A DNA stretch of 64,000 nucleotides. It comes from Planctomycetota bacterium. Its GTDB lineage: Bacteria > Planctomycetota > UBA8108 > UBA1146. Made by a program: the position numbers and the translations under genes. Shown here piece by piece: positions 54,614 through 64,000 of this stretch; position 1 is the stretch's first letter; the number at the start of each line of letters is the position of its first letter. The notes beneath the pieces are model-generated. The model did no database searches. It saw only the letters and a list, made by a program, of their open reading frames with translations, and was not told the origin of the DNA. The DNA is taken from contig JAAZXB010000001.1 in NCBI GenBank assembly GCA_014240375.1, positions 240,110 through 304,109 on the forward strand, read 5' to 3'.

Positions 54614-55593
54614 GAGGTACCCTGGCCACTTCACTGCTCTTCTGCCTCGGGGTGGGATCACTTCTGGGATGTTCAGGAGGGCCCAGAAAAACGATAGAAG
54701 CGCCGGTCCCCATCTCCCCCATCGAGATGCAATGGAACGAATCCAGGGATCAACTGGTGATCCGGACTGAAGAGGGTCCCATCTCGACCTTGAGACTCGA
54801 TCAGTCGCGTCCCTGTCTTTTCCCGCTCCATTCACCCTCGGGCTCGATGGTTCTGCGTCGCCATCCGATCGAACCCGCTGCCAGTGACGAGCAGCAAGAT
54901 CATCCCCATCACGCCGGAGCTTGGATCGCCCACGGCTCCATCGATGGACACGATTTCTGGCATGGACAGGAGACCCGGCAAGTCCCCCGTGATTGGTCAT
55001 CCTTCTTGCTCGACGATGGTCAAATACTGGTGGCTTCGGGCAAACTGGACTGGATGGCCGGAGATAAAAAAGTCATCGAGGAAATTCGCACCTACGACAT
55101 TCGTGTCGAGGATCGTCTCCATCGGATTGAAATCTGGAGCCTGTGGAAACCCGGGGGTGAAGAGGCGGTCCGAATCGGAGACACGAAGGAGGGCACCTTT
55201 GCCCTTCGACTCGCCCCGACCCTGCGTGTCGATGGACCTGTGGCCGCTGGAACTAGTTTCAATTCGAACGAGCAATCGTGCGGGCAGATCTGGGGAAAGC
55301 GTGCTCGCTGGGTTGCCTACACTGGCCCCGTGAATGGCCAGCGGGTCACCGTGGCATTACTCGATCATGAGGATAACCCGAGACACCCGACCTGGTGGCA
55401 CGCACGAACCTACGGACTGGTCGCCGCCAATCCCTTCGGACAGCACGATTTCGAGAACAAGTCCGCCGGATCAGGAGATCTGGTGATCGGTCCTGGAGAA
55501 GATCTTTTCTTTCGTCATCAGCTGCTCATCTTCGAGGGGTCGGTGACTCCTGAAATGATCGACAAGGAATGGGACCAGTTCTCTAACCACTAG
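54610..55593 (+). CDS. DUF6807 (PmoA-like) lipoprotein
   Basis: The 327-residue protein has a lipoprotein signal (LLFCLGVGSLLGCSGG, lipobox LLGC at residues 18-21). The body has the DUF6807 hallmarks DHPHHAGAWIAHGSIDGHDFWH and HPTWWHARTYGLVAANPFG. This family is widespread in Planctomycetota and named after methane oxygenase PmoA in old annotation, but is unrelated to the membrane enzyme; its function is not established. The GTG start overlaps the topA stop as GTGA, so the two are translationally linked, which is unexpected for these functions. Confidence 0.85.
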   Translation: MRGTLATSLLFCLGVGSLLGCSGGPRKTIEAPVPISPIEMQWNESRDQLVIRTEEGPISTLRLDQSRPCLFPLHSPSGSMVLRRHPIEPAASDEQQDHPHHAGAWIAHGSIDGHDFWHGQETRQVPRDWSSFLLDDGQILVASGKLDWMAGDKKVIEEIRTYDIRVEDRLHRIEIWSLWKPGGEEAVRIGDTKEGTFALRLAPTLRVDGPVAAGTSFNSNEQSCGQIWGKRARWVAYTGPVNGQRVTVALLDHEDNPRHPTWWHARTYGLVAANPFGQHDFENKSAGSGDLVIGPGEDLFFRHQLLIFEGSVTPEMIDKEWDQFSNH

Positions 55594-55649
55594 CAATCCC
55601 CCCTTCTCATATATTGCTTGCCGCTCCTGTCACCTCTATCATTCGCTTC

Positions 55650-57413
55650 ATGATGAAAATCACTTCCTTCTTGCTCTGTATTGCGCTGTTGCTGATCGCT
55701 CCTTTCCTTTCTGCAGCAACCGATGACACCGCTGCAAAACTCACCGGATCCTGGCGCGGGATCATCGATCCTGACGATGCCTCCATCGAGCTGATCTTCC
55801 ACATCCACTCCTCGACAGATGATGGCTGGAGAGGAACCGTAGATACTCCCGCCCAGAACTCCTTCGGGCTTCCTCTCAGTGGAATCTCCATCGATGAAGA
55901 TGGTCGCGTGATGATCTCGGTCGCTGCCTCTGGTGCGGTGTTCGAGGCGAAGTTGACTTCGAAGGGCGATGAGTTGCAAGGCACCTGGAAGCAACGCGGG
56001 GCCGAACTGACTCTCCACTGCCAGAGAATAGATAAACTTCCAGCGATGCCTGCTGAGATCGCCATGGCGCTCTCTGGTTCCTGGGAAGGTGTACTCCCGG
56101 TGGGCACCGTCCAGTTACGAATCCACCTTCATCTCGAACGCACCGAGGACAATTCATTTTCCGGGTTCATGGTCAGCCCCGACCAATCTCCGACGCGGCT
56201 CTCCGTGACCCGAGTCGACTTCCTGCAGGATCGGAGGGTCCGAATCTGTGTCGGTGAAGCATCTGTGAGGTTTGAAATGAATCTCTCCGGATCCGGAGAT
56301 GAACTCCAGGGCTCCTTCCTGCAAGGCCGCTCAAAGTTCGACATGTCGCTGACAAGAGTGGAACAACTCCGCGAGTTGCGCCGTCCCCAGCAACCGAAAC
56401 CACCCTTCCCCTATCGATCGGAAGATGTCACCTACGTCAATCCCGCCGCAGGAATCACATTCGCCGGAACCCTGACGATACCTCAGGGTCAGGGACCCTT
56501 CCCCTGTGCTCTGCTGATCACCGGCTCGGGATCCCAGGACCGCGACGAGATGATTTTCGAGCACCGCCCCTTCCTGATCATCGCCGACCACCTCACTCGA
56601 AAGGGGATCGCAGTTCTGAGGGTAGATGATCGCGGCGTGGGGAAATCCACTTCCGGAAGCGAGCCTGGAAAGGCCACCACGGAGGACTTTGTCGGCGATG
56701 TGCTGAGTGGATTCAAATATCTCAAAGAACACCCCGAAATCGACGGCTCCAAAATCGGCCTGATCGGACACAGTGAAGGCGGGGTGATCGCACCGCTGGC
56801 TGCCGTGAAGAATCCGGAGATTGCTTTCATCGTCCTGATGGCCGGTACCGGTATCCGTGGAGACCTATTGCTGGTGAAACAAAATGAACTGATCTCTCGT
56901 GCCAGCGGTGTCGAACAGCAAGTGATCGACCGCGGGCTGAAACTCTCGCGACAGTTGTTCGCCGTGCTGCGAGAAGATGACATCTCGAAAGAAGTGACTC
57001 GATCGAAAATTGAGGAACTGGTGCGCAAGTCTCCTGATCTACCCGGAGGAGAAGCAGGAGATGGGGAGGTGGCCAGGGTGATCGCAGAGTTGGAGATCCC
57101 CTGGATTCGCTGGTTCGTTCGCCACGACCCCGCTCCAATCCTCGAAAAGGTCCGCTGTCCGGTACTTGCAATCAACGGTTCCCTCGATCTACAGGTTCCT
57201 TGCAAGGATAATCTCGCTGCGATCGAAAGTGCCCTGAAACGAGGTCGGAATCCTGATTACGAGGTGGTCGAATTCCCTGACTTGAATCACCTGTTTCAAC
57301 ACTGTAAGACTGGATTGCCATCGGAGTACGGCGAGATCGAGGAGAGTTTTTCAGTGGAAGTGCTGGAGAAGATGACGCAGTGGGTCCTTCATCGGTTCGG
57401 AAAAACGAACTGA
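55650..57413 (+). CDS. Secreted alpha/beta hydrolase with duplicated N-terminal domain
   Basis: The 587-residue protein has a signal peptide (1-21). Two homologous beta-rich domains of about 100 residues follow (about 31-128 and 141-239), each starting with L-S/T-GSW-x-G and ending GDELQGxxxQ. The hydrolase domain (about 255-587) has an oxyanion region LLITGSGSQDRDE, VDDRGVGKS, nucleophile Ser375 in GHSEGG, a late Asp in INGSLDLQVP and His in PDLNHLFQ. This is an esterase or peptidase-like enzyme of the S9/S33 type. The ATG at 55650 is favoured because the signal peptide begins there. Confidence 0.88.
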   Translation: MMKITSFLLCIALLLIAPFLSAATDDTAAKLTGSWRGIIDPDDASIELIFHIHSSTDDGWRGTVDTPAQNSFGLPLSGISIDEDGRVMISVAASGAVFEAKLTSKGDELQGTWKQRGAELTLHCQRIDKLPAMPAEIAMALSGSWEGVLPVGTVQLRIHLHLERTEDNSFSGFMVSPDQSPTRLSVTRVDFLQDRRVRICVGEASVRFEMNLSGSGDELQGSFLQGRSKFDMSLTRVEQLRELRRPQQPKPPFPYRSEDVTYVNPAAGITFAGTLTIPQGQGPFPCALLITGSGSQDRDEMIFEHRPFLIIADHLTRKGIAVLRVDDRGVGKSTSGSEPGKATTEDFVGDVLSGFKYLKEHPEIDGSKIGLIGHSEGGVIAPLAAVKNPEIAFIVLMAGTGIRGDLLLVKQNELISRASGVEQQVIDRGLKLSRQLFAVLREDDISKEVTRSKIEELVRKSPDLPGGEAGDGEVARVIAELEIPWIRWFVRHDPAPILEKVRCPVLAINGSLDLQVPCKDNLAAIESALKRGRNPDYEVVEFPDLNHLFQHCKTGLPSEYGEIEESFSVEVLEKMTQWVLHRFGKTN

Positions 57414-57480
57414 ACAAGCGAAGCCGATTCACAAGATTTCGTTGCTTGAGAGCTCAAAGATAGAAAGTAAAGGAACTGAT

Positions 57481-58005
57481 ATGAAGATAATGCCGTTGTC
57501 GATTCTCTTCTTGAGTGTGGTGGTCGTGCACCCGGGTTGTTCCACGACTCCCAGCATTTCGTATTCACCAGAGTCCGCTGCTGAAGCGTTTTCTCGATTC
57601 AGCTCACTGGAAGGGGACTGGAACTCGACTCCCGATCCATCGGACATGCCTCCATCCATCGTCAATTACCGCACCATCGCCAACGGCAGTGCCGTGGTGG
57701 AGACGGTCTTCAAGGGCACACCCTTCGAGATGAGTACGGTCATCTTTCTCGACGGAGACCGTCTTCTCATGACGCACTACTGTGCCGCCAGGAATCAACC
57801 ACACATGAAGGCCAGCGAGGTCACCAAGGGCAGCGTGTACTTCGTGACTGATCATGTGACCAATCACCTTGACCCCGGCGATCTTTACATGGGGGAGGCG
57901 GAGTGGATCTTCACCGATGAAAATCACCTCACCACCAGATGGCGCACATTCCAGGATGGCGAGGCAGGGGACCCCCACGTCTTCAACATGACGAGAATCG
58001 ACTAG
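57481..58005 (+). CDS. Small putative lipoprotein, DUF1579-like or unknown
   Basis: The 174-residue protein has a hydrophobic leader (residues 5-18) ending HPGCST, a weak lipobox. The rest is a beta-rich domain with LEGDWNSTP near its start and TRWRTFQDGE near its end, a pattern seen in small lipocalin-like secreted proteins. No specific function is supported. AAAGGAA precedes the ATG. It follows the hydrolase by 67 bases on the same strand and is convergent with the DUF1501 gene, 11 bases away. Confidence 0.75.
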   Translation: MKIMPLSILFLSVVVVHPGCSTTPSISYSPESAAEAFSRFSSLEGDWNSTPDPSDMPPSIVNYRTIANGSAVVETVFKGTPFEMSTVIFLDGDRLLMTHYCAARNQPHMKASEVTKGSVYFVTDHVTNHLDPGDLYMGEAEWIFTDENHLTTRWRTFQDGEAGDPHVFNMTRID

Positions 58006-58016
58006 CAGTCGTATCG

Positions 58017-59480
58017 CTAGCTGAAGAAGTCGTCGACCGCCTCCGCCTTGACCAGTTCCCGCGGCTGCTTCAGGTGGTTGAGCACCATCGTCTCCGGCTC
58101 GATGCCAAAGGAATGGTAGATCGAGGCGAGCAGTTGCTTCGGATGGACCGGGTCGCTCAGAGGTGCCGAACCGGTCTCGTCCGATTCCCCGTGGACGTAA
58201 CCGCGCTTGATCCCGGCGCCGGCCATCACCGCAGTGTAGCAGTAGGGCCAGTGATCGCGTCCGTCGTCGGTGTTGGCATTGCCCGAGGTGCTGACCCCTC
58301 GCTGGGGACTTCTGCCGAACTCCCCCACCGCCACCACCAGGGTTTCATCGAGCATTCCTCGCTGATCCAGGTCCTCGATCAGTGTGGCGAGCCCTGAATC
58401 AAGCATCGGAGCCGATTGAGTCTTCATTCGCTTGGACAGGTCGACATGCACATCCCATGAATGATTATCAGAGTTGGCGACCTTGGGCCAGATCACCTCG
58501 ACCACACGGGTACCAGCCTCGACCAGTCTCCGTGCCAGCAAGCAACTCTGCCCGAAGGTATTTCTGCCATATCTCTCTCGAAGTTTAAATGGCTCTTGAT
58601 CGAGATCAAACGCCTCGCGCGCCTTGCCAGACACGATCAGGTTGATCGCCTTCGAGTAATAATCGTTGAGTTGATAATCCTCCACAGCCTTGTCGATCTC
58701 TGGCATCGCATCGTTGATGGCATCTCTGATCCGGGACCGTCTCTGTAGCCGATGGGCGAAGACGCCGGGAGCCATCGAGAGATCATCGACCTTGATCTTG
58801 TCCATCTTGGTCATGTCCAGATCATCCCCGGGTGGAAACAGATTGTAGGGTTCATAAGACTTTCCGAGGAACCCTGCCGTGCCCCCTTTTCCCACCACAT
58901 TGCTCTCTTGAAGTGGCCTCGGCAGCATCACAAAGGGAAGCATTGGAGCCTCTGGTGGCCGCATCCTGACCAGTTGAGATCCGAAATTGGGAAAGTCCTT
59001 GGGACTGGGCGGTTCCAGTTGTCCCGATGGACTGACCTTGTCCGTGGTGTATCCAGTCATCATCTGATAGATCGCAGCGGTATGGTTGAAGAGCCCCTTG
59101 GGTGTGTAACTCATCGAGCGAATCATCGTCATCTTGTCATTGATCTGGGCGAGCCGCGGGAGCAACTCGGTGAAGTGGACCCCAGGAATCTTCGTCGGGA
59201 TGGTGTCAAACACACTCTTGACGTTATCGGGTACGTTTTCCTTCGGATCCCACAGGTCGATGTGACTCGGTCCCCCTTGCAGGTAGACCATGATGATACT
59301 CTTCGCCTTGGCCCACCCGGGGGCACTCTTGACCGCCTCCCTGGCCATCGCCTGCAACTCAAAGACCGAGCCCAGCGTCAAGCCCAGGAATCCAGCACCG
59401 CCGATACGCATCAGATCTCGGCGTGTGATCTGCCCTGAATCACAGAGGTCGGAACAATCATCTCCTGGTACTCGTAGCAT
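58017..59480 (-). CDS. DUF1501 family protein with Tat signal
   Basis: The 487-residue protein has a twin-arginine signal ([19 protein letters not shown], residues 19-37) and the DUF1501 sequence [21 protein letters not shown], followed by DNHSWDVH and GEFGRSPQ near the C-terminus. DUF1501 is related to the alkaline phosphatase/sulfatase fold and is exported folded. In Planctomycetota it is nearly always encoded next to DUF1549/DUF1553 proteins, as here (27 bases upstream). Its reaction is unknown. Confidence 0.93.
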   Translation of the reverse strand: MLRVPGDDCSDLCDSGQITRRDLMRIGGAGFLGLTLGSVFELQAMAREAVKSAPGWAKAKSIIMVYLQGGPSHIDLWDPKENVPDNVKSVFDTIPTKIPGVHFTELLPRLAQINDKMTMIRSMSYTPKGLFNHTAAIYQMMTGYTTDKVSPSGQLEPPSPKDFPNFGSQLVRMRPPEAPMLPFVMLPRPLQESNVVGKGGTAGFLGKSYEPYNLFPPGDDLDMTKMDKIKVDDLSMAPGVFAHRLQRRSRIRDAINDAMPEIDKAVEDYQLNDYYSKAINLIVSGKAREAFDLDQEPFKLRERYGRNTFGQSCLLARRLVEAGTRVVEVIWPKVANSDNHSWDVHVDLSKRMKTQSAPMLDSGLATLIEDLDQRGMLDETLVVAVGEFGRSPQRGVSTSGNANTDDGRDHWPYCYTAVMAGAGIKRGYVHGESDETGSAPLSDPVHPKQLLASIYHSFGIEPETMVLNHLKQPRELVKAEAVDDFFS

Positions 59481-59507
59481 CTGGGCCCCTTTCGGGCACG
59501 GGTCCGC

Positions 59508-62500
59508 TCAGTGGTTAAAGAGAAATGCCGGACTGTTGATCAGCGCCCAGGCGATGTCTTGCACCAGCGTGAGTCGTCGGCTCTTCAATTGCTCTTCACT
59601 CAGTTTCATCGCTCGTTCGAGTCGAATCAACTTCGAATCTGGAGATGTTGGAACCTCGACTCGAGCCAGCTTCTTGCGTAATTTCAACAGTCCAGGATCA
59701 ACCGGTCGTGGCATTTTCGCATCCGAGACCTTCTTCTGGTGCTCTTGAGAACCTGGATCGTTCTCTGTGAAGTATCCAAGCAACTTCCCGCGCTGATCCT
59801 CACTGCGAGCGTCCTCCGAGATGTCAACGATGCTGGCGATATCGATCGGCAATCCGATCTCCACTGGGACCTGGGAAGTGGTCACCCAGATCCGAAATTT
59901 TCCCAGTACATGATTGGCATCGTAATTCTGATGAAGGGTGAAGGTCAGAGTCGAACCTACGGCGCCGATCGGCCGTGTCAGTTGATAGGTAGCGTTCTTG
60001 TCCGATCCCATCTTTGGCGAGATCGCCCACCCAGAGTTGTCGATCTTTCCATCGATGGAGAATCCAACATCGTAACTGGACTGGCTGAAATCGGCCTTGG
60101 GATGGTGCAAGGCCACTCTTGTGGGCTGCGGGACATCATCCCCCACTGCTGCTGGAGTCCAATCGAGTTGGAGTTCGGAGAGAACAAAGTTGCCGTTGCC
60201 CCGACCCGGTCCGCCTGCCGGTAAACCAGGATCAGACAGCGCTTCGATGCGAATTGCAGTGATCGCCTCCATGTCAGTCGGGGCTGTGAAGGTGTAGGTT
60301 CCCATCCCCAGCTCGCCGGTGGCACGGACCGCTCCATCTTCTTCGAGGGTCAAGGTCGCACCACTCGATGCCTGCAACTTCTCCGGCATCAGCAACTCCC
60401 AGCGGGTCGACTGCGCCTGCATCTTTTCCCACTCCAGTAGCTTCTCGGGAATCGTCTTGCCATAGGCCAGCTGCTCGGTGGTGGCCAGTGCGATCGCTTG
60501 CTGCTGCTTCCGGTCGAGCTCTTCTTCTCTCGGTGCGATGCTCAGTTCGAACTCTGTCACCTCGCCTTTCGCATCGGCGATGTCCGACTGTCGAGAAACT
60601 TCTCTCGCCGCGGCGAGTTCTGCGGCCACCAGCTGGTACGACTGGTAATCTCGCGTCAATGCGATGTGATCAGAATCGATCTCGCCTAGCAGTTTCAGTA
60701 CCGCATCGATTTCCGCCGCCTTGGCCGGGCGGTTGAGGATTCTCAGATACAACTGTTCGATCAGAGTTCCGTCATCTTCATGCTGATCGACCAGATGTTT
60801 GATGACATTAGCAGGATCACTGATCGCCTGATCCACAGTCGGTCCAGTCACCAGAGCCATGACACTATCGAGACCCAATGCATCGGAGCGATCGCATTCA
60901 CAGGCGCTTTCTCGCGCGGATCGACCGAGCGTGCTCAGAAAACCGTCCTTCAACTGGATTCCTACATCGGGTAACGCTGCCGCACGGGTTCCTTCCGGAA
61001 CACCTGGGATCTTGGCGCTCGCCCCCAGCACCTGGTAGATCGAATCGTAGAGTACCTCGGCGGGCAATCTGCGAGGGATCGCATGGGAGTAATTGATCTG
61101 ATCTTGCTGGTTCCATTGGTTTGCCGCGATGGAAAGTTGATAGGTTCTCGACTTGCAGATCTCCTCGATCAAGGTTCTCACATCGAAGTCGTTCTCGACG
61201 AAACGAGTGGTCAGGAACTCGAGCAATTCTGGATTCGATGGCGGATTTCCGGCTCGGATGTCATCCAGTGGGTCGATCAAGCCGACTCCGGTCAGATAAC
61301 CCCAGATGCGATTGACGTAACTCCTGGCAAAATACGGATTATTCGCAGACGTCATCCATGCTGCCAACTGCTCCCGCCGAGTCGCACCTGGATCGACGGT
61401 AAAATCCACCGGGAAGGGAAATTCTGGCGTGGTCTCCTGCCGTGTCCGGTCATGAACCACCTCTCCTGTTTCCTTGTCGGAGATGATCTCGAAGAGCGGT
61501 TTGCTTCCCTCCACTGCAGTGCCACCAATCTTTGCATCGCCACCCGCCGGATCGGGCTTCAGATCGACACGAGCAAAGTAGGCGGCCAGTTGATAGTACT
61601 GATCCTGAGTCCAGCGCTCGAAAGGATGATCATGACACTTGTTACAGTTGAATCGGGTTGCGAGGAATAACTGAGTGGTATTTTCCATCGTTTCAGCGGG
61701 CGTTCGAAGGATCTTGAAGTAGGAAGCAGGAGGATTCTCCTTGTTGGACCCATTGGCAGTAAGAATCTGATGAACAAACTGGTCGTAGGGCGCGTTGGAT
61801 TCGACCTGCTCATGAATCCACTGGCGGAAACCGGAAGCGCCCTCCTTGCCCAGATACTTGCCGTTGACCTGCAGCAGATCTGCCCAGCGATTACCCCAGT
61901 GAACCACGTAACCTTCAGATCCGATCAATTCATCAATCATCGCTTCGCGCTTGATCTTACTTTCTCGCTCATCTTCCAGAAATTCCATCACTTGCTCCAC
62001 GGTCGGAGGCAAGCCCACCAGGTCTAGCGAGACACGACGTAAGAATTCGGCATCCGTGCAAAGAACAGAAGACTGGAGTTTCATTCGCTTCCACTTGTCG
62101 GCAACAAAACCATCGATGGGATTGAAGATCTCTGGTTCCTGCCACTCGAAGCGCGATCGATCCCCCATCACCGTCAATGTGGTAGCCGCATACGCCCCCT
62201 CGAAACGAGCCAAAAGCGGCGCCTCTCCCCTTCTTTCAGTCGAAACCAGGCCCTCTGAATTGCACCGAGCGACCTCGATGTTCCCACTGCTGACAAACGC
62301 CTCAGCGGTCACATCTCTCTTCGATCCATCATCATAGAAGGCAGTGATTCGTAGCTGCTGCGTATCGCCGATTCGCTGAATCGTTGGATTCTCAGGCACC
62401 ACCTCGATCCTGGCGACCCTCGCCACTTGCTGATCCAGTGGACAACCCGCAGTAATCCAGTCTCGAAGCAACTGGTAGTACTCCGAGTCGACGGTGAATC

Positions 62501-64000
62501 GCTGTCCACCTTCATGAGGCACAGTCCCGGTCGACTTCAGCAGCATCAAACTGTCATCCGCAGAAGCAAAATTGATCCTTCGCCCTGCGTGATCATCGGA
62601 AAACGCCCTGACATCGACCAGTGGGTCGTACCCCCTGAGAGACAGTTTGAATCCGTTTTTCCCATCTTTCGAGCCATGGCAGGAGCCGCCATTGCAGCCG
62701 GCTTTGGAGATGATTGGATTGACGTCTCGGATGAAGTTTGGCTCGAAGGCCACTTCTTGACCTGTGATGGCCACCGGAATTTCTAACTTTTCACCTTCAT
62801 GCACGATTTGAATGCTGGTCTGTCCATCGGAGAGAGCCCTGACCAGCCCGCCAGAGACCGAAGCGATCGAATCGGACAACTCGTAGCGCACTTGATGTGT
62901 CAGGTCGATGGTGTGTCCCGAAGCGAGCACTCCGGTGACCAGCAACTGCTGATATCGATACTTCTCGGAGATCTCGACCGTCGGTGGGTCGACCACCATT
63001 CCAATCAACTTCTTTCCTCGATCTCCAGACATCGGCGCAGACATCACCATTCGCAACACGGTCCCTTTCTCTCCATCGAGAATGCGGACCACTCCATCCG
63101 CACTTCCGATGGCGACCTCTTGCCTCTGTGGATGCCAACAGAGCGAATATATCGGAGTGTCGAAATCGATGGTGGCAAGCACCTCGATGTCCCGAGAGTG
63201 GAACTCCTCGATTTTCTTCTTCTCCGCTGCATTGCGAGAAGTGGAGACTTTTTCGAGAATTCCCTTCATTCCCTCTGGAAGCGTTCCGTCAAAATCACTG
63301 CTATAGATCGTCACCTGGCCACGACCATCGAGGCTACTTCCAGCAGCGATACTCTTCCCATCGCCGCTGTATCCCAGGCCGAACACTCGGCCCGTCATCG
63401 GCGGAAAGGACCTCAGAAGGTTCGAGTTGTCGCCGATGACGCGCTTGACCTCACGGTGGATTCTGTAGATCTGCGGTGTCCCATCCGATCCACCGACCAG
63501 GATCTCTTCCTTGGCCGGGTGGCGATCGACTGCCGCCAGCCCGCCCTTGAGAATCGCCGGTGTGATCGAGGTGATGTTGTCGATGAATCGCTGCGTCTTC
63601 ACCTCTGTCAACTTTGCAGTCATGTCCCGTCCGACGGAGATCACATGGCTTCCATCGAGGGAGAACACAGTATCGAGAGTCCAGTCCGAGGATGCTCCAT
63701 TGAAGAGAACCTGCTGACCGCTACTGGCATCGATGGCACGGACCGTGTTGTCTCCGCAACCAAACGCAATTAACTGGCCATCAGGGGACCAGCTGGCGCC
63801 ATACACGGTGTCAAAGGTGACCGGTACCGAGACCGACAACTTCCACTTCTCGGTATTCCACACCTGCACTTCACCCATGCGACCGGGCAAGCCGCCAGTC
63901 ACGGCCAGTTTCTTTCCGTCGGGAGAGAATCGAACCGATTCGATTCTTTCCGAGAGCCCGACCAGTCGCTCGATGATGGTCGAACTCTCAACATCGTGGA
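59508..64000 (-). CDS. WD40 / Ig-like / DUF1549 / DUF1553 giant protein, N-terminus outside the window
   Basis: The frame is still open at the right edge, so the N-terminus is missing; about 1496 residues are visible. From the truncated end: WD40 repeats (RIESVRFSPDGKKLAVTGG, APIYSLCWH-like blades), a bacterial Ig-like domain, a CNGGSCH motif within the domain that usually precedes DUF1549, a second Ig-like domain, DUF1549 with a CxxCH haem-type motif (FNCNKCHDHPFERW), DUF1553 with ANNPYFARSYVNRIWGYLTG and RRLPAEVLYDSIYQVLG, then a coiled segment and a C-terminal beta domain. This is a Planctomycetota-specific secreted protein, probably redox-active, partner of the DUF1501 gene just downstream. 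Confidence 0.92.
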   Translation of the reverse strand, partial: HDVESSTIIERLVGLSERIESVRFSPDGKKLAVTGGLPGRMGEVQVWNTEKWKLSVSVPVTFDTVYGASWSPDGQLIAFGCGDNTVRAIDASSGQQVLFNGASSDWTLDTVFSLDGSHVISVGRDMTAKLTEVKTQRFIDNITSITPAILKGGLAAVDRHPAKEEILVGGSDGTPQIYRIHREVKRVIGDNSNLLRSFPPMTGRVFGLGYSGDGKSIAAGSSLDGRGQVTIYSSDFDGTLPEGMKGILEKVSTSRNAAEKKKIEEFHSRDIEVLATIDFDTPIYSLCWHPQRQEVAIGSADGVVRILDGEKGTVLRMVMSAPMSGDRGKKLIGMVVDPPTVEISEKYRYQQLLVTGVLASGHTIDLTHQVRYELSDSIASVSGGLVRALSDGQTSIQIVHEGEKLEIPVAITGQEVAFEPNFIRDVNPIISKAGCNGGSCHGSKDGKNGFKLSLRGYDPLVDVRAFSDDHAGRRINFASADDSLMLLKSTGTVPHEGGQRFTVDSEYYQLLRDWITAGCPLDQQVARVARIEVVPENPTIQRIGDTQQLRITAFYDDGSKRDVTAEAFVSSGNIEVARCNSEGLVSTERRGEAPLLARFEGAYAATTLTVMGDRSRFEWQEPEIFNPIDGFVADKWKRMKLQSSVLCTDAEFLRRVSLDLVGLPPTVEQVMEFLEDERESKIKREAMIDELIGSEGYVVHWGNRWADLLQVNGKYLGKEGASGFRQWIHEQVESNAPYDQFVHQILTANGSNKENPPASYFKILRTPAETMENTTQLFLATRFNCNKCHDHPFERWTQDQYYQLAAYFARVDLKPDPAGGDAKIGGTAVEGSKPLFEIISDKETGEVVHDRTRQETTPEFPFPVDFTVDPGATRREQLAAWMTSANNPYFARSYVNRIWGYLTGVGLIDPLDDIRAGNPPSNPELLEFLTTRFVENDFDVRTLIEEICKSRTYQLSIAANQWNQQDQINYSHAIPRRLPAEVLYDSIYQVLGASAKIPGVPEGTRAAALPDVGIQLKDGFLSTLGRSARESACECDRSDALGLDSVMALVTGPTVDQAISDPANVIKHLVDQHEDDGTLIEQLYLRILNRPAKAAEIDAVLKLLGEIDSDHIALTRDYQSYQLVAAELAAAREVSRQSDIADAKGEVTEFELSIAPREEELDRKQQQAIALATTEQLAYGKTIPEKLLEWEKMQAQSTRWELLMPEKLQASSGATLTLEEDGAVRATGELGMGTYTFTAPTDMEAITAIRIEALSDPGLPAGGPGRGNGNFVLSELQLDWTPAAVGDDVPQPTRVALHHPKADFSQSSYDVGFSIDGKIDNSGWAISPKMGSDKNATYQLTRPIGAVGSTLTFTLHQNYDANHVLGKFRIWVTTSQVPVEIGLPIDIASIVDISEDARSEDQRGKLLGYFTENDPGSQEHQKKVSDAKMPRPVDPGLLKLRKKLARVEVPTSPDSKLIRLERAMKLSEEQLKSRRLTLVQDIAWALINSPAFLFNH

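Noticed and set aside
52718-55000. Long open frame of 760 codons on the minus strand
   Set aside because: It lies opposite topA, whose motifs are complete. The product is low complexity with Leu/Cys/Gly-rich runs opposite the lysine tail and has no domain.
62799-63773. Open frame of 324 codons on the plus strand
   Set aside because: It is antisense to the WD40 part of the DUF1549/DUF1553 gene and shows no domain.

Overview
The window looks like chromosome from a member of the Planctomycetota with moderately high GC. The basis is protein content: a DUF1501 protein with a Tat signal next to a giant WD40/Ig-like/DUF1549/DUF1553 protein, a secreted protein with a type I dockerin pair, a large membrane-anchored Ser/Thr kinase, a DUF6807 (PmoA-like) lipoprotein, and a fused M1-M28-PDZ exopeptidase. 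All are typical of that phylum. GTG and TTG starts are common, and many neighbouring genes overlap as NTGA. I see no IS element, prophage, CRISPR array or integrase.

Layout. 0-5 kb (+): end of a CNNM/CorC-type protein, tRNA-Ser(UGA), a membrane-anchored coiled-coil protein and B12-dependent methionine synthase. 5-7.4 kb (-): a 14-bp tandem repeat array, then a coupled phospholipid operon (YnbA-like CDP-alcohol phosphotransferase, CdsA, PlsC-type acyltransferase). 7.4-16.6 kb: the M1-M28-PDZ peptidase, a Ser/Thr kinase (+), and a coupled pair of a MobA-like nucleotidyltransferase and a JAMM-DinG helicase fusion. 16.6-18.5 kb: dockerin protein with a duplicated 214-residue domain. 18.6-26.1 kb (-): complete F1Fo ATP synthase operon with its own promoter and terminator and one unassigned extra membrane gene. 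26.2-32.1 kb: TPR/peptidase-MA protein, clpC and a small zinc-ribbon membrane protein.

32-51.7 kb is a 17-gene run on the minus strand. It holds a set of enzymes that together could take 4-hydroxyproline to 2-oxoglutarate: hydroxyproline/proline racemase-family epimerase, DAO-type oxidoreductase, a fused 2Fe-2S/FAD/BFD dehydrogenase, a DapA-family deaminase candidate and a ketoglutarate-semialdehyde dehydrogenase. Isocitrate dehydrogenase lies at the upstream end. Inside this run is a block of five genes overlapping by 4 nt each (enolase superfamily, OYE-family flavoenzyme, divergent Nramp-like transporter, DUF993, fused dehydrogenase). This block is the best candidate for an undescribed catabolic module. 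A BtuCDF/FecCD-type importer, a GT4 glycosyltransferase and an O-methyltransferase are interleaved. A promoter with a strikingly repeated operator-like element precedes the DapA/dehydrogenase/EamA genes.

51.9-64 kb: topA with a Lys-rich repetitive tail, a DUF6807 lipoprotein, an alpha/beta hydrolase with a duplicated N-terminal domain, a small lipoprotein, then the DUF1501 and DUF1549/DUF1553 pair, the last running off the window end. No gene-free stretch exceeds about 230 bases. All family assignments come from motifs read by eye, without database searches.
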